Notes under the pieces: model-generated
Told to the model about the DNA's origin: nothing
The model's database searches: none
The model's input: only the letters and a program-made list of their open reading frames with translations
In this document: positions 12,401 through 24,400 of the stretch, in pieces
Numbering within the stretch: the stretch's first letter is position 1
Layout: each line of letters begins with the position of its first letter
Assembly: GCA_922989275.2 (NCBI GenBank)
Contig: OV277866.1
Location: 74,436,328-74,500,327, forward strand
Reading direction: 5' to 3'
Origin: Gari tellinella
Lineage: Eukaryota > Mollusca > Bivalvia > Cardiida > Psammobiidae
DNA: 64,000 bases
Program-made: the position numbers and the translations under genes

Positions 12401-15400
12401 TGCACACAGGTTAATTATGTACGTCTTTAATGAAATATTTCCATAGAGGAGAGCCTGATGAGCCGCCGCTACAGAATTTCCGAACGCTCGGATGGTTGGT
12501 GAATTAGGCATTCCCTTGCCGGAAGTGAAATCGTGACAGACAAAATGGCGGTGCCCATCAATGCGCGATATAAATTCAACATGACTAGATAATGAGAATA
12601 ATTTCCTTTATTCCTTGTTTTATTCACGCAACGCATACACATTATCTAATGGCGACCTGAGCAAAAAGCTGGCCTGTGGCCAGCTTTTTGTTTTGACCGT
12701 ATCAACATGTGAGGATGTTTTCAAAGCCTGATAAACAGTTTGAAAGGAGTTACACATACAAGCTACAAAGCATAAAACATAACCCCTTTATCCCAGAGCA
12801 AGTTTCTAGTTTTAAGAAGACAGGTGAGTACTGAAAGCAGGTTGAAGGTGAAGCAGAATGCAGCATATTTTGTTTGGTACATGTTGGTTGACTGAATAAA
12901 CCATTTTCTTCAGTGGCAGAATAAATTTGATGCTCTAAAAGATGCTTCTATGGGAGTAAGGATTAAAGTTCAATTATCTTCGTTTCAAAATGGCGGGATG
13001 GAAACATATTTCTTCATGCATAGCAATAAATGGTACACCATTAACCAATGATTTTTTTTTTTAAATCTGAGGAAGGGTTTGGCAGAAGTTAATAGCATAT
13101 ATTGAAGGTGCTGATGATTAGGGTTTGCACTTTTTTCTAAAAAAATCTGTGTAAAATGGGCCTGAACTCTTTCCCGAAAATAATTTATCATATTTTATGA
13201 GCCAACGTAATGGTTCAAATAGCTTTATTAGCCCTTTACCAAATATCCTGTTTCTAGTATTGGAAATAGGTGATTACTTAAAGCAGGTTGAAAGTAAAGC
13301 AGAGTGCACCTTAAGGCGCATTCTGCTTTACTTTCAGCCTACTTTAATCTTCCATCTGCTAGAATATTGAAGATATTTCTCATAATACATATTCCTGACT
13401 GATTAAATTGGAACTATTTTCTTTAGAGGAGGAACAAATTATATGCGCTAAAAAGCGCTTCTATGAGGAAAAGGGTTAATAAATATTCAACAGAAGAAGT
13501 GTAACACATGGACTGACCGGTAGAGGATCAAAGTTGTTATCATCAACGAGAGAGTAGTTGAGGCCGTAGAAGCTCTGTCGTAACACCACATCTAGTCCTC
13601 CAACAGCCGAGATACCCAACTTGTCGAGCCACCTGCAAACATTTATACATGAACTCATTATCTCCTGAAACTTCCAATAGACAATTCCAGTTTGCAATAA
13701 AGACTAGTCCATTTTGGACCCGGATGATATAGGGTTGTTGTTCATAATATATTTCAAAATGGCAAACAGTGAAGTCCCTGATTAGATGGCTCCTGCACAT
13801 GTATATATTTGGTAAAGGAAGCATAATTATGCGTCACTAGGGTTCAATGAGATAAAGCATTACCCAATAGACTGTTTTTAAGTTTTGAAGACAGATGACC
13901 ACTTAAAAACAGGTTCAAATTAAAGCAGAATATGTTATGAAACGTTCTGTTTTGCTTTCAACCTGCTTTAAACTATCATCTGCTAGGATATGGGCAATAT
14001 CTCTTATGTTTCACATTCATAACTATATAAGAGTTAAACCAGTACTCTGCAAATACATAGTTTAACCTGTTTATCTCTCCACTGAAGAAAATAGTTCCAT
14101 TTTATACAGTTACGAATATGCACCATCAGAAATTTTCTTAATCTAGTAATGGGTTATAAGTGCAAGGTTGAGAGTAAGAAAAGGTATGTCTTTCAGGAAT
14201 AAAGCATAACCTGTGAAAGGCAAAAATTCTGAGAATAGGGGTAACCCACTCAGCCTAAAGAATTACATTGTAAGTAAACAAGAGCCCCATGGGGCATATT
14301 TCGCTCACCTGAGAATAGCTGAAAAAATGGAGATAATAATGTATGTCCAGGACTGACCTAGATATGCAACAGACCGGAACAATTTGACCAAAATATGTAA
14401 AATATATTTAAAAGTGTAACCATACTGAATATAAAAGCTCTGGCCATATTATGTTGTTGGCCTCCTTCAGTCAGCGTTGACTATCGATTTGATTCTACTT
14501 CTCTGCCCTTGGTGGAACATCTCCGCTGGTGGCTGAATAGTCCGATGCGGGAATGGCAGTCTCTTTTACAGGTGTAACACAGATATATAGACTGTGTTGT
14601 GTCTCGGTTGCAGTTTTCTTTTCTACGGGCTCGTTTGTCTTCAGCTAAGCTTTTCAGTTTATCCTCTCCTGACACCAGCTGTTTAGCAAGGGTGCTTCTC
14701 CACTTAGATCGGTCAGCAGCAAGATCTTCCCAGTGTTCGCTGTCAATCTCTAGGGCTTTCATGTCCCTTTTACAGACATCTCTGTAGCGCAACTGAGGGC
14801 GACCAGTGTCTCTTTTCCCGGTTGCAAGTTCCCCATAGAGGATGTCTTTGGGTATTCTGCCGTCCTCCATACGACGAACATGACCTAGCCAACGGAGTCT
14901 ACGCTGTCTTAGTATGGTAAACACAGTGTTGAGGCCTGCACGAGACAGAACTTCAGTATTGGGCACTTTGTCCTGCCAAGAGATGCCTAGGATGTGACGG
15001 ATGCACCTCATGTGAAATGTGTTTAGTCTCTTTTCTTGCTTAGCGTAGGTCGTCCATGTCTCACTCCCATATAGTAGTGTGCTGATGACGCATGCATTGT
15101 ACACTGCCATCTTCGTTTTAACGGAGAGCTTAGAGTTCTCCCACACGCGTGTGGTGAGCCGAGCAAAGGTGGTTGCTGCTTTCTCTGTATCAAGAGTGAG
15201 GTTACTGCTTGCCGTGGACCCTAGGTATGTAAATTTGTTAACAACATCTAACTCATAGTCGTCAATGGTAATGGCTGGTGGCACATCTACACCTTGTCCT
15301 AGGACATTTGTCTTCTTTAGACTAATAGTCAGCCCGAAGTCGTAGCAGGCCGTGGAGAAGCGATCCATTAGGGTCTGGAGCTCTAGTTCGGTATGGGTTG

Positions 15401-18400
15401 TGACTGCAGCATCATCAGCAAATAACATGTCTCTGATCAGAACGTCCCGTATTTTCGTTTTGGACTTGAGTCGTGCAAGGTTAAACAGTTTGCCATCCGC
15501 CCTGGTATGAAGGTAGACTCCCTCTGTTGTCGTGTCGAAAGCATGCTTCAGGAGCAAGGCAAAGAAAATCCCAAAGAGCGTTGGAGCAAGGACACAGCCT
15601 TGCTTGACGCCACTGCGTATGTCAAGTGGTTCTGATACGTTTCCATCATACTGCACTGATCCCTTCATGTTTGTGTGGAAGGATTCGATGAGACTCTGTA
15701 GTTTAGGCGGGCATCCAATCTTTGGAAGAATCTTGAATAAACCATCTCTGCTGCCTTTGTGAGATCGATGAAGGCAATGTACAATGGCATGCTCTGCATT
15801 TTTCCTGGAGCTGGCGTAGAGAGAATAATATGTCTATCGTTGATCTGTTGGCACGGAAGCCACATTGGGATTCTGGGTAGACGCGCTCTGCCAGCTTCTG
15901 AAGACGGACAAGAACTACCCGTGCATATATTTTGCCAACAATGCTGAGGAGAGAGATTCCCTGGTAGTTGTTGCAGTTACTTCTCTCGCCCTTGTTTTTG
16001 TACAGGGTGATGATCTTGGCGTCCCTCATGTCTTGCGGTACAGCGCCTTCTTCCCAGCATTTGCAGAGGACTTCGTGCAGTGGGAGCAGTAGGGTAGTCT
16101 AGCAGTGCTTGATCAGGTCTGGTGGAATTCCATCACTGTCTGGTGCTTTTCCTGCATTCAAGCTGTCAATGGCCTTACTGAGTTCATCCAAAGTAGGTTC
16201 AGCATCCAGTTCAGCATCCATATTAGTGTCAGAGAAGAAGACGTTTGAAATTTTCTCTATATAACTCTATGTAAAACTGTGACCCCCGGGACGGGGCCAA
16301 CTTTGACCCAAGGGGCATAATTTGAACAAACTAGATAGAGGACCTGAAGGCGATGCTATATGCCAAATATCTAAGCTCTGGCCCTTGTAGTTTCAGACAA
16401 GAAGATTTTTTAAGATTTAATTGAGAAAAATCTATTTTTAGCTCCTGTGACCTAGTTATGCAACCGGCCAAAACCATTTGAACAATTTTTTTAAAGGACA
16501 TCTAGAAGTGTCCCCATGCTAAATATCAAAGCTCTGGCCACATTTGTTTCAGAGTAGAAGACGTTTGAAATTTTCACTATATATCTCTATGTAAATCTGT
16601 GACCCCCAGGGCGGAGCCAATTTTGACCCCAGGGGCATAATTTGAACAAAATTGATAGAGGACCTGTAGATGATGGGATGTGCCAAATATCTAAGCTCTG
16701 GCCCTTGCAGTTTTTGACAAGAAGATTTTTTAAGATTTCCTTATTTTTTCACTTTGGTTGCCATTGCAACCAGAGTTCTGCATTGTTTTTAATTCTTTGA
16801 ACAAATTTGAAAGAGCTTGACCCAAGGAACATTTCTGTAAAGTTTGGTTGAATTCTGTCCAGCGGTATAGGAGGAGATGTCATTTGAATCAATTGTTAAC
16901 GACGACGCACGACTAACGATGCACGACGCCGGACACAGGGCCATCCCAATAGCTCACCATGAGCCTTTGGCTCAGGTGAGCTAAACAAGGGCCACTATGG
17001 CCCTAAATCGCTCACCTGGTAACCATGTTACCATGTACACCATGTGACCTAGTTTTTGACCGGGCATGACCCTCATTCTAACTTGACCTCGATTTCAATG
17101 AGACAAACATTTTGTTCAAGTTTCATGAAGATTCAATGAATTTTGTAGTCTCTAGAGTGTTAACGAGGTTTTTGGATGATTTGACCTAGTGACCTAGTTT
17201 TTGACCTGACATGACCCACATTCAAACTTGGCCTAGATTTCATTGAGGCAATCATATTGATGAAGTTTTATGAAGATCCAATGAAATTTGTAGCCTCTAG
17301 AGTGTTAACAAGGTTTTTCGAAGATTTGACCTAGTGACCTAGTTTTTGACCGGACATGACCCACATTCGAACTTGATCTAGATTTCATTGAGGCAATCAT
17401 ATTGATGAAGTTTCATGAAGATCCAATGAAATTTGTAGCCTCTAGAGTGCTAACAAGGTTTTTCGACAATTTGACCTAGTGACCTAGTTTTTGACCGGAC
17501 ATGACCCACATTCAAACTTGACCTAGATTTTATTGAGGCAATCACATTGATGAAGTTTCATGAAGACCCAATGAAATTTGTAGTCTCTAGAGTGTTAACA
17601 AGGTTTTTCGAAGATTTGACCTAGTGACCTAGTTTTTGACCGGACATGACCCACATTCGAACTTGGCCTAGATTTCATTGAGGCAATCATATTGATGAAG
17701 TTTCATGAAGATCCAATAAAATTTGTAGTCTCTAGAGTGTTAACAAGGTTTTTCGAAGATTTGACCTAGTGACCTAGTTTTTGACCGGACATGACCCACA
17801 TTCGAACTTGGCCTAGATTTCATTGAGGCAATCATATTGATGAAGTTTCATGAAGATCCAATGAAATTTGTAGCCTCTAGAGTGTTAACAAGGTTTTTCG
17901 ATAATTTGACCTAGTGACCTAGTTTTTGACCGGACATGACCCACATTCGAACTTGACCTAGAATTTATTTAGGCAAACATTGTGACCAAGTTTCATCAAG
18001 ATCCAATGAGATTTGAACCTGCTAGAGTGTTAACGAACAATTGTGAACAGACGGACGGACAGACGACGGACATCCAGCGATCCTAAAAGCTCACCTTGGC
18101 ACTACGTGCCAGGTGAGCTAAAAACCAACCCCATCCTTTGCAAACAGTGTACATTTGAAATGTTAACTTGTCCATTGCAAATAGTGTACTCCCAAATCAG
18201 AGGGCTCTAACAGGAGCAAGTTGATCAGGGTCTTCTCTTTTTCCCAGCAGGCACACAACGTTGTTTCAACGTTGAATCAACGTTGATTTTCCGTCGTAAC
18301 GTTGATCAACCTGATTTCAACCATGGACGACCATCCATCGGTAGCCAATTTACTGCCAACGTTGAATCAACGTTTATAATGGTTGTAGATAAAAAAATTA

Positions 18401-21400
18401 AAAAATACTGAAATTGAAATTTCTGATTAATTATATCGCAGTGTTTAATGTCTAACCACGTCGACTATGATTTATCGTTAAAATAAATTCAATTTAGAAA
18501 ATCTAATGACAACGTTGAATCAACGTTGAATCAACGTTGATAATGGTCGCCCAGCAGTTGATTTTCCATCGCAACGTTGATCAACCCTTTTTCACCCTTG
18601 GACGACCATGGGTCGGTACCGAATTTATTGCAGTGGTTATGTCTCATCACGTAAACTATGATTTATCGTAAAAAAATAAATTCAATTTAAAAATCTACTG
18701 CCAAAGTTGAATCAACGTTGAATCAACATTGTCAGATAATGGACGTAGGTAAAAATTATTATTTTTTAATAAATAATCATAACAACTTCAACTTAAATAT
18801 TAATTTGATAGTTTAGATGCAAAAGAAATAAGTTCTAAGTTCTTAATAGTAAGCACTGAACTTTACATTCAAGTTTACAATTAAAATGAATAAAATACAA
18901 AAAGCAAGAAAAGCAAACCAATCCAATGTAAAAATGTTTAATTATAGATACTCAGCGTACTAATAAATGAAGCAACCATATTTGATAAGCTGTAATCAAA
19001 TATCTTCCAACGCCCATGCGTTATCTACTCTACTATTAGTAGAGTAGAGCTCCTAAAACCTAAGTTGAAGGGAGCATTTGAAAATAAAACAATATCTGGA
19101 GAAACAACGCACACAAAAACGGACAGCCCACTCGAAACAATGTTGTTTTGACGTTGAATCAACGTCATTTCAACGTTGAAACTTCAACCATTATCAACGT
19201 TGAATCAACGTTGAGGTTCAACGTCAACACAACTTTCAAAATCAAATATAAATCGTACGTTGTTTCAACGTTGAAGTTCAACGTTGATTCAACGTTGATC
19301 CAACGTTGGTGTGCCTGCTGGGTTGTAATAAACTAAATACAGTAAAAACAATGCTAAATAGTTAAATATGGGCTATACTTATATAGAAACTGGAATTATT
19401 CATTTTAAATTCAAGTTGTCCATGAGTTACACCAGCAATGTTTGACTTACATGAAGGCGGCAACATATCTGTTTGACAGTCCTTTGGCTCCTCCTCCATA
19501 GGAGGAGCTTGTCTCTCCCAGCCACACCTGAGCCTTTGATCCCGAGGCAAGAGTCAAGTTAACCCCATCGGCCACCTCCTGGATGAGAACATTGAGAAGC
19601 TTGGGATCTATAAAGTTCTCCAGCTTGGCCCCAGCAGAGGCTCGGTAATATCTGAAATTAACATACAGTGTTCTCTCTCTACTACCACCCTCCCAACAAC
19701 GACATCCTCCTTATAACAGCCCTTGTATTTGTTCCCTAAACAGGACAATTATGTCTAACACTTTTACTGTTGCAATATTGTCTGCTTAAAACTGTTGTCT
19801 CCTTATTTTCTCAAGGACATTTTGATGGAATAGATATAATGGCGAGTGACAAACAGCTTGAATCGAGATCAGAGGCTGGGTAACGCAGCGTCTGATCTGG
19901 ATTCAAGCTGTTTGCAAAGGAAAGCCAAGTCTTAATTTTCTCTCTCTATAAAGATTCCCTCAAAACAACACACGCAATCTGGGTCTCCCAATGGGTGTCG
20001 CTGTAGAGAGGGAGCAATTTAGTAGAATTACCTGTACTGTAAACTACACTGTGTTACAGTGGACAAGGTCAAGGTCAAATTGAAGTTGGGTGATCAATAT
20101 GGGTGGTTTGGAATGGTCCAAGGAGAAAAACATCTTTTCCTGTCTTGTGACATCTCTTTGGAATCGTCTTGAAAAGACGATTCCAAAAAGATGTCACAAG
20201 ACAGGATTAGATAGAGAAATCAGAGATTAAATGTTTTTTAAAGTTTTGACTTACGACACCATTTGTCATAAGATGTTTTATGAAACGGGCCCCTGTTTCC
20301 TAGACAACTTGTTAACTGTATGTATGGGACTGTTTTCATGTTTTGGTATGTAAATGCAAACTGAGGGAGAAATAAACTGAAACTGACTCAGGGCTCCAGA
20401 TAAGAGAGGGTAATCTGAACAAATCCCAACATTTTTTCTCTTATTTCAACATCAAATCCTATGGTGTTACTACTCATTAGAATCGTCTCAAAGATGTGAC
20501 ACCATAGGGTTTAACACAGAGATAAAGATTTTAGTTTGTGAAATACTCCCTTTATCTGGAGCCCTGCAGTGACTGGTGGACAGGACAATGTCCCTATGCC
20601 TCCTACATAAAGATAGAAAACGGACTATACTATTATCAGTTTCACAACTTACTGATGGAAAGTGGCAGCTGTCACAATATTACCCCCACCAGAGTTCATG
20701 AACCTGTAAAATATAATATACATTCAAAACTTGATACTTTGAACTCGCTTATGTCATAACATGATCTCGCTTAACCCTTTGAACCCTAGTCCCGCTTATT
20801 GGCGTCCTTTGCAAACAGTGTACATGTGAATAGTACACTTGTCCTATGCAAACAGTGAAGCCCAAGACCAGAGGGCTCCTAGGAGCCCTCTGATCAGGGT
20901 CTTCACTGTTTGTCAGAATGTCAAACTTTGACAAAAACAACCCTCAAAAGTCAGAAATGGACTAGACTTAAATGGAAACTAGAATTGTCCATTGGAGGAA
21001 AGAGTTAAGTCAAACATATCCATATTTCAAGCTATGTTTTAACTTATAATTCGACTTAAGTAATCTGTATAATTTATGTACTATCAAAGCCTGTAGCAAA
21101 TGACCACTCAGCTAAAAGGCATGGTGATATATTAACATAAGTAACTGCTTTATAAAGGATAAAAGTTATTTAGAAAGTTCATGTTACTTTTATCCTGCAT
21201 TTAGCTGACACTTTTCTGTATGACCCTAAACTGAGATTTTGAGTGGTTATGAACATACTGACCCTTCTCCTTGCTTTACTCAAATATTTCTTAACTCAAA
21301 TATTTTCCAACTTCTACAGTTGAATTTCATTATTTAACCTTGCTTAACCCTTTACCTGGTAGCCTATTTCTAGTATTGAAGATAGGTAACCACTTAAAGC

Positions 21401-24400
21401 AGGTTGAAAGTAAAGCAGAATACGCCCTAAGGCAAATTCTGCTTTACATTCAGCCTGCTTTAAGCTTCCATGTGCTAGAACATAGAAAATATTTCCTTTA
21501 CTATATATTCATGACTGATTAAATTGGAACTATTTTCTTCAGCTGAAGAGTAAATTATATGCGCTAAAAGACGCTTCTATAGGGGAAAGGGTTAACCCAT
21601 TCCCCCATAAATATGCCTTTTTACACCTATAATTTATTCCTCCACTGAAGAAAATAGCTCTATTTTATACAGCTATGCACGTTAGTTTGAGTTATTGGGA
21701 TTTGACTGTATAAATTGTAGGTGTAATTAACTAGACTATCGCTCACCTGTTGTACTGAAGCCTGATAGCTTAACCTTTCTGTTTCACCCGTTTAAATCTA
21801 AATCCATTCAAATTTGTAGTATAGCATGTTAACAATTTTGGAATACAACTTCATTATTCTAGTATAGTAGAGTACATCAAGGGCATATAACTAGAGCCTA
21901 AACAATACTGAAATGAAGCCTTTTCTAGCATTTCAAAGTATATCAAGGGCATATAACTATCACCACAATGATTAAATTTCAACAATAATTGCACTCCTTC
22001 TTCGAGAACTTATAGCTATATACTTTGTGTGCAAGTATAATCAAAATCCATTGAAAACTGTAGTTGCAAGAGTGTAAACGCTGTAAAATATGGCATTTTC
22101 AGCAATTCAAAGGTAGATAACTCTTGATCTATTGATCCTATTTCAACCATAATCACACTTTTTCAAACTCTTATGGTTTTATACAATCGGGCCAAGTTTG
22201 AGAAAGCTTGGATAAATATATTGTGGCCTCTAGAGTGTAAGCACTGTTAAATATGGCATTTTCAGCAATTCAAAGGTTTACAACTCTTGACCTATTGGTT
22301 CAATTTCAACCATAATTGAACTCATTCGAACTCTTATGGTAAGATGCAATCTGAGCAAGTTTGAGATAGGTTGGATAAAAATTGTGGCCTCTAGAGTGTA
22401 AACACCCTTAAATATGGCATTTTCAGCAATTCAAAGGTATATAACTCTCAACCTATTAGTCTGATTTCAACCATAATCAAATTCATCTGAACTCTTACAG
22501 TCATATACAATCTGAGCACGTTTGAGATAGATTGGATAAAAATTGAGGCCTCTAGAGTGTAAACACTGTAAAATATGGTATTATCAGCAGTTCAAAGGTT
22601 GATAACTCTTGATCTGTAGGTTCGATTTCAACCATAATTGAACTCATCCGAACTCTTATGGTCATATACAATCTGGCCATGTTTGAGAAAGCTTGGATAA
22701 ATATTGTGGCCTCTAGAGTGTAAACACTGCTAAATATGGCATTTTCAGCAATTCAAAGATAGATAACTCTTGACCTATTTTTCCAATTTCAATCATAATC
22801 GAACTCATTCGAACTCTTATGGTAATATACAATCTGAGCAAGTTTGAGAAAGATTGGATAAATACTGTGACCTCTAGAGTGTAAACACTAAAATTGTTGA
22901 CGCCGGACGACGCACGACGGACGGCGGACATTCAAGTATTGCAATAGCTCACCCTGAGCTAGCTCAGGTGAGCTAAAAATCAAATTGTGGTAAATGAGGT
23001 CACATGCATGTGTATTTATAGATTGGGTGTTTTAAATTTGGTTATACAGGATTTTGATATTATATATATTTTGGTCAAATCTAGGTAATACAATGTACAA
23101 CTTTGTATAAAATCAAACTGAGAAATAATGTTTAACCCTTTACCCCATAGCCTGTTTCTAGTTTTGAAGAGAAGCGACCACTTAAAGCCCTAAGGCACAT
23201 TCTGCTTTACTTTCAGCCTGCTTTAAGCTTCCATCTGCATATTTCTTATGCTACATAGTCATGAACGTATAATGTGGAACTATTTTCTTCAGTGTAATAA
23301 TAATTTAAAGTCGTAAAAAGGCGTATTTATGGGGTAATGTGTTAATACTAAATACTAAGTATTGATTGAGAGTAATTTACAAAGAGTTATGATTTTAACC
23401 AAGCAAATGCCTACAGGTCCATATAACGGGTCACAATTAAAGTCAAACTTAACCCATCACTCCATAAATATGCATTTTAGACACCTATAACTCGTTCCTC
23501 CTCTGACAAAAATGTTTCTTTATACAGTCATGAATAATCATTGAATATGTACACTATAAATATTTCTATTATCCTAGAAGAGTGGTAGTTTTAAGCATGA
23601 TAAAAGTAAAAGCACATTATGCTTACTTTCAATTTGCTTTAAGGGGTCACTGTCTTCAGGCCAAGTGGTAAAGTGTTTAAAAGCGTATAACTAAAATCTT
23701 TCTTGCGTTAAAATGGACATATAATCATTCCCCCCCTGAAAGATCAAATTAACAATTTCAGTTTCCAATTAAGTATACTAAAGTCCATTGTTTAATAATA
23801 AGGGTTGATTTTACTATATATTTCAAAATTACAAACTGCAGATCCTGATCAGAGGGTTCCTTAAGGAGCCCTCTGATCTGGGTCTACATTGTTTGCATTG
23901 GACAAATGTACTGTTCACCAGGTATACTATTTGTAAAGGACACCTATATACTCGTTGTTATGGGCCTATGGATTAAATTGAGCACTATAAAAACAGGGCT
24001 GCCATAAGTTGATCATAAAAATCCTAAGATTTCAATTTTTCATTTTTTCAGAAGCAATTTTACTAATCGTACCTTTACCCCATGGCCTGTTTCTTGTTTT
24101 GAAGACACATGACTGCTTAAAACAGGTTGAAAGTAAAGCAGAATGCGCCTTAAGGCGCATTCTGCTTTACTTTCAGCCTGTTATAAGCTTCGATCTGCTA
24201 GGATAAAAATCCAAATACTTAGGAAATATCCGGAGAAATGGCAGCCCTATAAAAATTGAGTTGCATGTAGTACCTCTTGTAATAGTCATGAACTGCAGCA
24301 ACAGCTGGGCCTACAACAAAGCCAGTAGCAAACTTGGGGAACCTGTCTATCAGATGTTTGAATGTTTTGTAATCACTTGCCAACTGTTCAGGTTTCAGTG

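Noticed and set aside
12157..12511. Overlapping minus-strand open frames of 62-74 residues
   Set aside because: No homology to known families, no splice context and low-complexity composition; treated as chance.
12662..12690. Strong GC stem with flanking A/T runs, like a bacterial intrinsic terminator
   Set aside because: The window is animal DNA with spliced genes; this is an intronic hairpin, probably MITE-derived.
15532..16092. Plus-strand open frames
   Set aside because: They lie opposite the reverse transcriptase of the LINE and are shadows of it.
17180..17930. Regular 145 bp repeats considered as a CRISPR array
   Set aside because: The whole unit repeats without unique spacers, and the context is a eukaryotic pearl-like element.
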